A stretch of 64,000 bases of DNA, from NCBI GenBank assembly GCA_016712175.1, contig JADJRQ010000001.1, positions 62,001-126,000 on the forward strand, given 5' to 3'. Shown one piece after another: positions 53,203 through 62,032 of the stretch. Each line of letters starts with the position of its first letter. Position 1 is the stretch's first letter. The DNA is from Solirubrobacterales bacterium (GTDB taxonomy: Bacteria > Actinomycetota > Thermoleophilia > Solirubrobacterales > 70-9). Position numbers and translations under genes: made by a program. The notes beneath the pieces are model-generated. The model was not told where the DNA came from and ran no database searches. It saw only the letters and a list, made by a program, of their open reading frames with translations.

Positions 53203-54042
53203 GTCGGCGCCTTCAGCCGACGCGCCCAGCCGTCCCCGGGTGACTTTGATCGCCTCCGGGCTGGAATCGATCAGTACGTAGTTTCGACCGAGATCCTCAG
53301 CCACCGCGCCGAGCGTGCCGCTGCCGCAGAAGAAATCGAGACACCAGTCGCCAGGGACAGTCGAAGCCGTGACCATGCGCCGGACTATCCCTAAGGGCTT
53401 CTGGCTCGGGTACCCGGTCTTCTCCGAACCGTTGGTCGGGACGATCGTGTGCCACCAGACATCGGTTGGCAGCTTGCCTCGCTCCGCCTTCTCCGGTGTG
53501 ACCAGCCCGGGCGCCATGTACGGCTCACGGTCGACCTCTTCTGAATTAAAGAAGTACTTCGCGGGGTCCTTGACGTAGACCAGAATCGTGTCGTGCTTTG
53601 CCGGCCACCGCTTCTTCGACCGGGCGCCGTAGTCGTAGGCCCAGATGATCTCGTTGAGGAACCCCTCGCGGCCGAAGATCTCGTCCAGGAGCAACTTGCA
53701 GTAATGAGCCTCGCGGTAGTCGATGTGGAAATAGAGCGTGCCGCTCTCGGTCAACAGCCGGTGGGCCTCCTCCAGCCGCGGCGCGAGAAAGCCGAGGAAG
53801 TCGTCGAAGCTGTCCCGGTAGGACGAGCTGTTGAGCACCTCCGTCCGGTACCGGCGACCCTCGAAGCCGGTCCGGTCGCCGTCTTCGTCAGCGACGGTCC
53901 GAATCGTCCGGCGCGCCTGGTCCCGCCCGGTATTGAAAGGCGGATCGATGTAGATCATCTGAAAAGACCCGTCGGGCAGCTTCGGCAACAGCTCGAGGTT
54001 GTCGCCTAGAAGGATCTGATTTGAAGAAGGCAACCCGGGCAC
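53197..54042 (-). CDS. Orphan site-specific DNA methyltransferase
   Basis: About 281 residues from a GTG at 54042 (a TTG at 54066 is also open). Catalytic motif FQMIYIDPPFNTGRDQARRT near the N terminus and SAM motif WCLDFFCGSGTLGAVAEDLG near the C terminus give beta-type order of an N6-adenine or N4-cytosine methylase. Between them, GTLYFHIDYREAHYCKLLLD and NEIIWAYDYGARSKKRWPAK are the target-binding regions. No restriction gene is adjacent, so an epigenetic or orphan role is likely. Confidence 0.88.
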   Translation of the reverse strand: MPGLPSSNQILLGDNLELLPKLPDGSFQMIYIDPPFNTGRDQARRTIRTVADEDGDRTGFEGRRYRTEVLNSSSYRDSFDDFLGFLAPRLEEAHRLLTESGTLYFHIDYREAHYCKLLLDEIFGREGFLNEIIWAYDYGARSKKRWPAKHDTILVYVKDPAKYFFNSEEVDREPYMAPGLVTPEKAERGKLPTDVWWHTIVPTNGSEKTGYPSQKPLGIVRRMVTASTVPGDWCLDFFCGSGTLGAVAEDLGRNYVLIDSSPEAIKVTRGRLGASAEGADG

Positions 54043-54093
54043 GAGCCGAGACGCTACCCCACCCAAGCCGAGGTGACCGGAGAAGGCGTCGCC

Positions 54094-54195
54094 GTGGGTC
54101 GCGGGGGCGCATCCGGAGGGCTGGCGACCGAGGCGTTACCGGGACTCGACCCGAGAAAGGGAGCGTCCCCCTCCGGGGGTGCCCCCGCGACCCAC
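54094..54195 (+). repeat. Family A palindromic element, copy A5
   Basis: About 102 bp between the DNA methylase start and the pntB stop. Version-1 outer stem GTGGGTCGCGGGGGC pairs exactly with GCCCCCGCGACCCAC. The left core GGCTGGCGACCGAGGCG is standard; the right core differs (GGGAGCGTCCCCCTCCGGGG), letting CCGGAGGG pair with CCCTCCGG. Apical CCCGAGAAAGGG. Confidence 0.85.
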
Positions 54196-54206
54196 TCCTC
54201 ACCCAG

Positions 54207-55670
54207 CTAGAGGTTGCCCAGCTCCGCGACTATGTCGCCGACGATTGCTTTGGCATCACCGAAGACCATGCTTGTCTTCGTGTCGTAGAAGAGGTCGTTG
54301 TCGATTCCGGCGAAGCCAGGGCTCATCGATCGTTTCAGGACGAGGCACTGCTGAGCCTCGCCGACTTCGATGATCGGCATCCCGAAGATCGGGCTTGATT
54401 CGTCGGTCTTGGCGGCCGGGTTGGTGACGTCGTTGGCGCCGATCACCACGCAGACGTCGGTCTGCGGCAGCTCTGGGTTGATGTCGTCCATCTCGCGCAG
54501 CTTCTCGTAGGGAACGTCAGCCTCGGCGAGCAGCACGTTCATGTGTCCGGGCATACGACCGGCCACCGGATGGATCGCGTATTCGACTGTGATGCCGCGT
54601 TTCTCGAGTTCGTCCGCCATCTCCCGCACGACGTGCTGGGCCTGGGCGACCGCCAGGCCGTAGCCGGGAACGATCACGACGGAATCTGCGTAAGCCAACT
54701 GGATCGCAGCATCCTGCGCGCCCATCCCCCCGCCTCCGGTGACGGGGGAGCCGAATCCGGCGAAGAGGATGTTGGCAACCGAGCGGTTCATCGCGGTGGC
54801 CATCTCAAGCGTGAGGATGGTGCCCGACGAGCCGACCAGGGTGCCGGCGACGATCAAAGCCGTGTTGTCGAGCGCGATGCCTGCGGCTGCCGCCGACAGG
54901 CCGGTAAAGGCGTTGAGCAGCGAGATGACGACCGGCATGTCGGCGCCGCCGATCGGCATCACGACCATCGTGCCGAGCACGGCAGCCAGGGCCAGCATCG
55001 CGATGAAGACCGGCTGGTTGAGGTTGGCGTACTCGTTGTTGATGCCGAGGTATACCGCCCCGCCAATCAGCACCCCGAGTAGCAGGCCGTTGATGATTTT
55101 CTGGCCAGGCAGGCCCATCGGCTGGCTCGGGATCAGCTCCTGGAGCTTGGCGAAGGCGACGTTCGATCCCCAGAAAGAAATCGAGCCGATGATCATGGCG
55201 AGCAGGGTCGGAATCATCACGTCGAGGGGAATTGAGCCGATTCCAGAGCCGATCCCGACCAGCGTGGGTTCGCCGGGGCCGCCGTTGACGACGAAGCCCT
55301 TCAATTCACTCGCCTGATGAACCCAATGCCGGTATTCGGACCAGGCGATCAGGGCGATCGCGCCGCCGCCGAGGCCGTTGTACAGCGCGACCATCTGCGG
55401 CATCTCGGTCATCTTCACGCGCTTGGAAGCAAAGGCTCCAATCAGCGAGCCGAGGACAATTCCGCCGATGATCAGACCCCAGTTGCCGATGCCTCTCTGG
55501 GCGAGCGTCGCAGCGACCGCGATTGCCATGCCGAAAGCGGCAATCCCGTTGCCGCGACGCGCGGTGGTCGGATGGGTACCGAGCTTGATGCCGTAGATGA
55601 AGAGCGAAAAGGCGACGATGTAGAGGAGGCCGACAGCCGAGCCGTCGGGTGCGAGCGCAGCGAGGGTCAT
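54207..55670 (-). CDS. pntB: NAD(P) transhydrogenase beta subunit
   Basis: 487 residues; NADP-binding and membrane part of the proton-translocating transhydrogenase. About nine helices, with the canonical LYNGLGGGAIALIAW and MPIGGADMPVVISLLNA, then the NADP domain SVVIVPGYGLAVAQAQHVVR, HPVAGRMPGHMNVLLAEADV and DVCVVIGANDVTNPAA. The ATG at 55670 has AGAGGGG upstream and overlaps a TAA in the neighbouring frame (TAATG), so I annotate it as separate even though the sequence as given reads through from pntAb. Confidence 0.92.
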   Translation of the reverse strand: MTLAALAPDGSAVGLLYIVAFSLFIYGIKLGTHPTTARRGNGIAAFGMAIAVAATLAQRGIGNWGLIIGGIVLGSLIGAFASKRVKMTEMPQMVALYNGLGGGAIALIAWSEYRHWVHQASELKGFVVNGGPGEPTLVGIGSGIGSIPLDVMIPTLLAMIIGSISFWGSNVAFAKLQELIPSQPMGLPGQKIINGLLLGVLIGGAVYLGINNEYANLNQPVFIAMLALAAVLGTMVVMPIGGADMPVVISLLNAFTGLSAAAAGIALDNTALIVAGTLVGSSGTILTLEMATAMNRSVANILFAGFGSPVTGGGGMGAQDAAIQLAYADSVVIVPGYGLAVAQAQHVVREMADELEKRGITVEYAIHPVAGRMPGHMNVLLAEADVPYEKLREMDDINPELPQTDVCVVIGANDVTNPAAKTDESSPIFGMPIIEVGEAQQCLVLKRSMSPGFAGIDNDLFYDTKTSMVFGDAKAIVGDIVAELGNL

Positions 55671-55982
55671 TACTTCGTCCCCTCTTCCAGGCTCGGCCTT
55701 TTTCTTCTTCTTGCCACCGAACATCTCGAGCATGCGATCGGTGACCATGAAGCCGCCGACGACGTTGATGGTGCCGAACACGATCGCAATGAAGCCGATG
55801 ACGTCGCTGAAGGTGCTGGTCGAGTAGCCGACGACGATCAGGCCGCCGAGCACGACGATGCCGTGGATCGCATTGGTTTGCGACATCAGTGGTGTGTGCA
55901 GGGTCGCGGGCACCTTCGAAATGACTTCGAACCCGACGAAGATCGCCAGGACCATGATCGTCAGCTCGGTTACGAGATCCAT
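55670..55982 (-). CDS. pntAb: NAD(P) transhydrogenase alpha subunit part 2 (membrane), one apparent frameshift
   Basis: About 103 residues with three or four helices (LTIMVLAIFVGFEVISKVPA and AIHGIVVLGGLIVVGYSTST). As written it is fused in frame to pntB through a lysine-rich link. If one A is removed from the five-base run at 55699-55703, it ends normally with RPSLEEGTK and TAA, overlapping the pntB ATG in the same TAATG style as the pntAa/pntAb junction. Confidence 0.85.
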
Positions 55983-57100
55983 TACTTCGCCGTCCTCTCG
56001 CCGCGGACTTGTCCTTCGTGGGCGATGCAGGCCGCCTCGATGATGTCGTCTTCGAAGTTCAGTTCAATCGCGCCGGTCTCGGTGATCATCAGACCCAGCA
56101 GGTTCTCGAGGTTCTTCGCGTAGAGCTGTGAAGCATGCCCGGCGAGGTTCGAGGCGAGGTTCGTTGGACCGACGATTTTCACGCCGTTCACGTCGATCGT
56201 CTGCCCGGCTTCGGTCAGTTCGCAGTTGCCACCAGTCTCCGCGGCCAGGTCGACGATGACCGAACCCGGTGCCATATTCGCAACGCCTTCCTTGGTGATC
56301 AGAATCGGTGCGGCTCGTCCGGGGATGGCGGCAGTCGTGATGATCACGTCCTGCTTCGCGGCATTCTCGTCGAGCGCATCGCGGACCTGCGCGTTCTCTT
56401 CATCGGTCAGGGGGCGGGCGTAGCCGCCTTCGTCCTCGGCGTCCGGGATGAAGTCGAGTTCCAGCGGGCGTCCGCCGAGCGAGCCGATCTGCTCCCAGGC
56501 GGCGCGCCGGATGTCGAAGCCGGTGACGATGGCTCCGAGTCGCTTGGCCGTGGCGATCGCCTGGAGTCCGGCAACGCCGGCGCCGAGCACGAGGACCTTG
56601 GCCGGCCGGATCGTTCCGGCGGCGGTCGTGAGCATGCTCCAGAAGCGGGCGGATTCATTCGAAGCGATCAGGGTCGCGGCGTAACCGGCGGCGGTCGCTT
56701 GCGAAGAGAGGGCGTCCATGGCCTGGGCACGGGTGGTGCGCGGAATCGCTTCCATCGCGAATGCCGTGACACCGGCACGGGCGAGGGCATTGTTGGTCTC
56801 GGCGGCAGTCCAGGGCGAAAGGTGACTGATGACGATCTGGCCGGAACGGAAAGCGGAAATATCTTCGACACTCGGCACGGCAACCTTGAGCACGACGTCG
56901 GCGGCGAGCGCGTCGGAAAGCGATCCGACCGTAGCTCCGGCATCCGAGTACTGCGAGTCGGGATGGCCGGAGGCAACGCCTGCCCCGGACTCGACCACAA
57001 TGGAGACCCCCTCTTTCTTCAGGAGGGAGGTGACCGCATCGGGAACCAATGCGACGCGCTTTTCGCCAGAGGCGGTTTCTTTGGGTACGCCGATCTTCAT
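55982..57100 (-). CDS. pntAa: NAD(P) transhydrogenase alpha subunit part 1 (NAD-binding)
   Basis: 372 residues, soluble NAD(H)-binding domain. MKIGVPKETASGEKRVALVP is the typical start; KVLVLGAGVAGLQAIATAKR is the Rossmann motif and VIVDLAAETGGNCELTEAG a conserved late motif. It is the first gene of a three-gene operon and overlaps pntAb by TAATG. The complex couples proton entry to NADPH formation. Confidence 0.95.
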   Translation of the reverse strand: MKIGVPKETASGEKRVALVPDAVTSLLKKEGVSIVVESGAGVASGHPDSQYSDAGATVGSLSDALAADVVLKVAVPSVEDISAFRSGQIVISHLSPWTAAETNNALARAGVTAFAMEAIPRTTRAQAMDALSSQATAAGYAATLIASNESARFWSMLTTAAGTIRPAKVLVLGAGVAGLQAIATAKRLGAIVTGFDIRRAAWEQIGSLGGRPLELDFIPDAEDEGGYARPLTDEENAQVRDALDENAAKQDVIITTAAIPGRAAPILITKEGVANMAPGSVIVDLAAETGGNCELTEAGQTIDVNGVKIVGPTNLASNLAGHASQLYAKNLENLLGLMITETGAIELNFEDDIIEAACIAHEGQVRGERTAK

Positions 57101-57147
57101 GGACTGGAGGGGGCCAGACTATGGCAATTCATATCGGTGACGTCCGG

Positions 57148-58194
57148 TCACTGGGTCAGGGCCGCGAGGCGCTCGACCGTGTGCTTCATCTGGTCGACCT
57201 CGGGATGAACCGGGGTCGCGATCAGACGGTCGATTCCGTTCTCACGGAAGCGGGTGAGGCGCTCCGCCACTTCGGCCTCGGTGCCGATCAGCGAGACGCC
57301 GTTGACGACTTCGTCACTACAGGCGGCAAAAGCACCTTCTTTGTCCCCGGCCTGGAACTTGACCTGGACTTCATCGGCGATCTCGCCGTAACCAAAGCGG
57401 TGGGCGAGGTCAACGTAGAAGTTCGTCTTGCGTGAGCCCATGCCGCCGAAATAGAGGACCAGGCCCATGCGCACCATGTTTCGGGCAGCATCCAGGTCGC
57501 CGTCGATCGCGACCTGGACCGAAGGTGAGATCTCGAGGTCGGAGCGCTGGCGATTGCCCTTCTTGAGCCCGGTCTCGATGTGCTCGCCCCAGGCCTCTTC
57601 GAACTTGTCGACGCTGAAGAAGATCGGGATCCAGCCGTCGGCCACTTCGGCCGCAATCTCGACCGACTTCCGGCCGATCGCCCCGAGGAAGATCGGGATC
57701 TCGTCCCGGTGCGGCTTGAAGTTGAGCTTCAGCGACTTGCCCTGACCCTCCGGAAGTGGCAACTGGTAGTGCTCGCCCTGATGGTCGACTTTGCCGTCGC
57801 GCTTGATGATCTCGCGGACGACCTCGACATATTCCTTCGTACGGCCCCACGGCTTGGAGTACGGCACGCCGTACCAGCCTTCAGAGACCTGCGGACCCGA
57901 AGGACCGAAGCCGAACATGAAGCGGCCACCCGAAAGTTCGTCGATCGTCGCGCCGGCCATTGCTGCGGCAGCCGGCGGGCGGGCCGGCACCTGCATGATC
58001 GCGGCGCCGAGATTGATCGTCTTGGTCTGCCCGGCCAGCCAGGCCAGGACCGAAACGCAATCGGAACCGTAGGACTCTGCGACCCAGACCGATTCGTAGC
58101 CGACACCCTCAGCGAACTGAACCGCTTCCAGCGCGTCATCACCTTTCGGACCGATTCCCCAATAACCAAGGTACAAACCGAGCTTTAGCGACAT
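57148..58194 (-). CDS. LLM-class F420-dependent oxidoreductase (Rv3520c-like)
   Basis: 348 residues. TIM barrel with LKLGLYLGYWGIGPKGDDAL, SVWVAESYGSDCVSVLAWLA, INLGAAIMQVPARPPAAAAM, GGRFMFGFGPSGPQVSEGWY and IFLGAIGRKSVEIAAEVADG. These segments match the actinobacterial Rv3520c-type F420 family. The natural substrate is unknown. It lies 47 bp downstream of pntAa's start region in the same direction as the pnt operon, with repeat B3 upstream. Confidence 0.88.
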   Translation of the reverse strand: MSLKLGLYLGYWGIGPKGDDALEAVQFAEGVGYESVWVAESYGSDCVSVLAWLAGQTKTINLGAAIMQVPARPPAAAAMAGATIDELSGGRFMFGFGPSGPQVSEGWYGVPYSKPWGRTKEYVEVVREIIKRDGKVDHQGEHYQLPLPEGQGKSLKLNFKPHRDEIPIFLGAIGRKSVEIAAEVADGWIPIFFSVDKFEEAWGEHIETGLKKGNRQRSDLEISPSVQVAIDGDLDAARNMVRMGLVLYFGGMGSRKTNFYVDLAHRFGYGEIADEVQVKFQAGDKEGAFAACSDEVVNGVSLIGTEAEVAERLTRFRENGIDRLIATPVHPEVDQMKHTVERLAALTQ

Positions 58195-58245
58195 GGCTGT
58201 GACCCTATCGGGATTCTTGAGGGCCCGGCTGCGGCTCGGCGGCCA

Positions 58246-58306
58246 AGGGTCTCGCCGCCGTGTATCCGCGTGAGGCGTGGATCAAGACGTCAGAACCCGA
58301 TCCTCA
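58246..58306 (-). repeat. Family B 3'-end hairpin element, copy B3
   Basis: About 60 bp over the 3' end of the unknown gene at 58282; on the minus strand GGATCGGGTTCTGACGTC is read as its last codons and the stop lies inside the element. GATCCACGC with GCGGATAC forms the imperfect stem; GGCGAGACCCT closes it. Same orientation relative to the gene as B1 and B2. Confidence 0.78.
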
Positions 58307-59541
58307 AGCCCGTCGAATATTGCAGGGGAATCCGCCAGAATCCGGTCGATCAATGCTCCGCTCGGGCGGCCGTCCCAACCGGTGGAAGTCACGTAGACGA
58401 TTGCCGAGCCACCCCCGGTAGCGATGCCGTACCCGCCCTCACGGGCGATGCTGACCGCCGCCTGCGGCAGCCCCGTAGCGTCCGCTGTTGCCAGCACCTC
58501 GACTTCGTCAAACCAGATGTCAGGAACAGTCGAGTTCAGTTCACCGATCACGGCTACGTAGTAACGGAGCCCGTCAATCTCGTTCTCGTACTCGAGCCAG
58601 GCGAGATGAGCCGCGCGGCCGTCTGGCAGCTTGCCCTGGAAGACGTCGGTAGCCGCGGCCGGCAACGGCGTCTCGATGTGCGAGGCGTGAAACTCGGAAA
58701 TGTCTTCGGGGCCGAATCCACGAGCCTCAGCGAATCCACGGGCCGAATCGTCGTTCCCGTCGCCCGCGATCTTGAGAATCTTGCCCACCAGCCAGCCACC
58801 GCGCTTGCTCTTGGTCCACTGTTCGTTCGCATCACCGCTGCGGGGCTTCGGGACCGTACCGAGCCCGATCTGTTCGAGGACCTCGTCGCGGAGCCGCCCG
58901 GCAACCTTGCCGCCGCTGGTCGAGAGGAGATCGAGGTGGTCGACGTCCACCTGGCCGTCCGCCCGGTGCTGCCCGCGCCACTGCGGGGCTTCGCAGACGA
59001 AAGACCCCGACGAAAGCCGAAAGGCGAAGTCGGGCGGCGTCTCGTGGGCGAGCCAGTCGATGAAGGCCGGGCTGAAGAGGCGGTAGAGCCACTGCTGCTC
59101 CTGGCCCTTGGCGATCTCGACTACGTAGCGGCGATCAAGTTCCAGCGACTCGAACTTCTGCTCCTGCCGCTTGCGTCCGTCACCGGCCCACTGGAACAGT
59201 CCCGCTCCGAACTCGTCCGGCCGGACACTCAGCATCGGCACGTACGCCACGGTCTCGGGCTGGCGGGCGACCATCACCGTGTGATGGCCGTTCGTCTCCA
59301 TTCCCATCACCTTGCCGAACACCGACTGATGCCGGAGACGGGCGACTTCGCCACCGGGCATGACGCCGACCAGCGACCACACGGCATGCTTGATCGGTCC
59401 CGGCTGCTCTTCGGGGGGAGGCGCACCCGGATAGGGCGGATCGCGCTTGAGGATCAGGCCGCGCGCGGACGCGTACGCTTCGAGGTCCGCCTCACATTTG
59501 CGGAGGTCTTCCAGCGCCTGTTCGGCATTCCCGAAGTCCAT
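58282..59541 (-). CDS. Uncharacterised soluble protein, 419 residues
   Basis: No signal peptide or membrane helix. N-terminal helix (FGNAEQALEDLRKCEADLEA), then beta-rich sequence with HAVWSLVGVMPGGEVARLRH, RYVVEIAKGQEQQWLYRLFS and PAFIDWLAHETPPDFAFRLS, an arrangement reminiscent of DUF3137-like proteins that I cannot confirm. The C-terminal half repeats a similar pattern (YYVAVIGELNSTVPDIWFDE), suggesting two related domains. It is divergent from the P-type ATPase gene with almost no gap. The function is unknown. Confidence 0.65.
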   Translation of the reverse strand: MDFGNAEQALEDLRKCEADLEAYASARGLILKRDPPYPGAPPPEEQPGPIKHAVWSLVGVMPGGEVARLRHQSVFGKVMGMETNGHHTVMVARQPETVAYVPMLSVRPDEFGAGLFQWAGDGRKRQEQKFESLELDRRYVVEIAKGQEQQWLYRLFSPAFIDWLAHETPPDFAFRLSSGSFVCEAPQWRGQHRADGQVDVDHLDLLSTSGGKVAGRLRDEVLEQIGLGTVPKPRSGDANEQWTKSKRGGWLVGKILKIAGDGNDDSARGFAEARGFGPEDISEFHASHIETPLPAAATDVFQGKLPDGRAAHLAWLEYENEIDGLRYYVAVIGELNSTVPDIWFDEVEVLATADATGLPQAAVSIAREGGYGIATGGGSAIVYVTSTGWDGRPSGALIDRILADSPAIFDGLEDRVLTS

Positions 59542-59588
59542 TGGGACCGACCCTAGCGCCCGTCACGGGAAACAGTCACAATCAGATC

Positions 59589-62024
59589 GTGATTGAAGCT
59601 GAAACGCAGGTACTGGCGGATACGGGTCTCTCGTCCGAGGAGGCCGGGCACCGCCTGAAGCAGCTCGGCCCGGCCGAGCCGCATTCCTCGCGGTCGACCG
59701 CGAGCATCGTCGCCGGCAACGTATTCACCCTCTTCAACCTGATCATCGGTGTTTTCTTCATCCTGATCCTGTCTCTCGGCCTCTTCGCCGACGCGATCTT
59801 CGGTTTGATCGCGATCGTCAACTCGTGGATCGGCATCCGCCAGGAGATGAAAGCCAAGGAGACCCTTGACCGGCTGGCCATCCTCGTCGCTCCCCGCGCC
59901 GGCGTCCTGCGTGACGGCCAGGAAATCGAGCTACTTGCCGATGAGATCGTGCCCGGCGACACCGTCAGGATCGGCCCGGGCGACCAACTCGTGGCCGATG
60001 GCACAGTGCTCGATTCGCGCGGCCTGACCCTCGACGAATCGATGCTCACCGGCGAGGCCGACGGCGTCGCGAAGTCGCCCGGCCAGGAAGTCCTGTCGGG
60101 AGGATTCGTGGTTTACGGCTCCGGCCACTACGAAGTGACCGCGGTCCGTGACGACAGCTACGCCGGCCAGATCGCCGGTGAAGCCAGGGCGTTCCGCCAC
60201 CCGCCGTCGCCGCTCGAGTCCGAAGTCAACCGGGTGATCGTTGCCTGCACCCAGGTGCTGGTGCCGCTGGGTGTTCTCCTGATCGCTTCGCTTTACGTCC
60301 AGAAGGTGCCGCTCAAGGAGGGTGCGCAAACCGCCACCGCCGGCCTGATCACGCTGATTCCCGAAGGCCTCGTCCTGTTGATGAGTGTCACCTTCGCGGT
60401 AGCCGCGGTCCGGCTTGCGAAACGCGACACGCTGGTCCAGCAGATGAGCGCCACCGAATCGCTGGCTTCCGTCGACACGATCTGCGTCGACAAGACGGGA
60501 ACCCTGACCGATGGCCACCTGACCCTGGTCGGGATCGAATCCGCGTACGTCACCGATACGAAGCTCGCCCAGCGACTGCTCGGACGTTACGCCGCGAGCG
60601 CCGGCGAACAAAACCGGACCCTCGAAGCGATCGGGGACGAATTCCCCGGCGATCCCGAGCCGGTCCTCGGCGAAGTGACTTTCTCTTCCGAGTGGAAATG
60701 GTCCGGCCTCACCTTCGAGGACGGGGGCCAGCCGGTCAGCTTCGTGCTCGGTGCTCCCGACCTGATGATCGACGCCGGTGCCCTTGTCCTCTCCGAGTCA
60801 ATGGCCGAGCGCCTGCGGGTCGAGACCGAAGCCGGTAGGCGCGTCGTCGCCCTCAGCCAGACCACCGCTGCCTTGCCCGAGCATGGCCGCGACGGCCACC
60901 CCCTCGGCCTCGAACCGGTCGCCCTGGTGATCCTCGAAGAGAACCTGCGCCCCGGCGTCACCGAGACGCTCGAGTTGATGCGAAACGAAGACGTCGACCT
61001 CAAGCTGATTTCCGGCGACGCCCGGGCCACCGTGACCGCGGTCGCAGCCTCGGTGGGAATCCCTGACGACGCGGGTGTGGTCGAGGGCAGCCAGCTGCCG
61101 GAAGACCCGGACGCGCTAGCCACGGTGGCCCGGGACAACACGATCTTCTGCCGGATCAAGCCGGACCAGAAGAAGGCCCTGGTCGTGGCCCTCTCCGATG
61201 CGGGCTGCTACACGGCGATGATCGGCGACGGCGTGAACGACGTGCCCGCCCTGAAAAGCGCCCGCATGGCGGTGGCGATGGGCTCCGGCAGCCAGGTGAC
61301 CAAGAGTGTCGCTGATGTGGTCCTGCTCGAGGACGAGTTCTCCCGTCTGCCCGAGGCGGTGGCCGAAGGCCGCCGCATCGCCCGCAACATCCACCGGCTC
61401 GGCCGCCTCTACCTGACCAAGTCCGTCTACGCGGCGGCCCTGATCCTCCTGGTCTCGGTGCCGGGCTTTGCTTTCCCGTTCCTGCCGCGCCACCTCACTC
61501 TGGCCGCCTTCCTGACGATCGGCATCCCGTCTTTCGTGCTGGCGCTCGCGCCGTCGGACGGCCCGCTCTACCGCGGGCGCCTGCTTCGATCGCTGGGTGC
61601 GTTCGCCGTGCCGGCCGGCCTCGCAACTGCACTCGGATCGATCCTCTCGTTCTTCTTGGTCGACGTCGTCTTTGGTGGCAGCCTGGAAGAGGGACGCACC
61701 GCTGCTACCACCACCCTGATCGTTCTCGGCCTCTGCTTTGTCCTGCTCCTCGAACGCGGTCCCGGACGGGAACACATCGCGATCCAGAGCTACATGCTGG
61801 CGATGGTCGCGGGTCTCGGCGCGCTCTTCGCCGGAATCCTCGCGATAACGCCGGTCAGGGAATTTTTCGAGATGTCGATGCTCGGCGCCCCCGGCTGGTT
61901 CATCGCAATGCTCTCCGCGGCACTGGGACTGATTTTCGCCAGCCTGATGTGGAGACTCCCGATCATCCAGTCATGGGAGATTTCGGCTTCAGAAGAAGCT
62001 GGTGCCCCGCCGATGGAGCGGTAA
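59589..62024 (+). CDS. P-type cation-transporting ATPase, CtpE-like
   Basis: About 811 residues from a GTG at 59589; a TTG at 59541 would overlap the divergent start. TGEADGVAK (actuator), ITLIPEGLVLLMSVTFA (ion-binding helix 4), VDTICVDKTGTLTDGHLTLV (phosphorylated aspartate), MIGDGVNDVPALKSARMAVA (hinge) and about ten helices. Overall form and the GLSSEEAGHRLKQLG start resemble mycobacterial CtpE, a calcium transporter. There are no N-terminal CxxC heavy-metal motifs. It faces marR end-to-end. Confidence 0.9.
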   Translation: MIEAETQVLADTGLSSEEAGHRLKQLGPAEPHSSRSTASIVAGNVFTLFNLIIGVFFILILSLGLFADAIFGLIAIVNSWIGIRQEMKAKETLDRLAILVAPRAGVLRDGQEIELLADEIVPGDTVRIGPGDQLVADGTVLDSRGLTLDESMLTGEADGVAKSPGQEVLSGGFVVYGSGHYEVTAVRDDSYAGQIAGEARAFRHPPSPLESEVNRVIVACTQVLVPLGVLLIASLYVQKVPLKEGAQTATAGLITLIPEGLVLLMSVTFAVAAVRLAKRDTLVQQMSATESLASVDTICVDKTGTLTDGHLTLVGIESAYVTDTKLAQRLLGRYAASAGEQNRTLEAIGDEFPGDPEPVLGEVTFSSEWKWSGLTFEDGGQPVSFVLGAPDLMIDAGALVLSESMAERLRVETEAGRRVVALSQTTAALPEHGRDGHPLGLEPVALVILEENLRPGVTETLELMRNEDVDLKLISGDARATVTAVAASVGIPDDAGVVEGSQLPEDPDALATVARDNTIFCRIKPDQKKALVVALSDAGCYTAMIGDGVNDVPALKSARMAVAMGSGSQVTKSVADVVLLEDEFSRLPEAVAEGRRIARNIHRLGRLYLTKSVYAAALILLVSVPGFAFPFLPRHLTLAAFLTIGIPSFVLALAPSDGPLYRGRLLRSLGAFAVPAGLATALGSILSFFLVDVVFGGSLEEGRTAATTTLIVLGLCFVLLLERGPGREHIAIQSYMLAMVAGLGALFAGILAITPVREFFEMSMLGAPGWFIAMLSAALGLIFASLMWRLPIIQSWEISASEEAGAPPMER

Positions 62025-62032
62025 CCAGCCGC

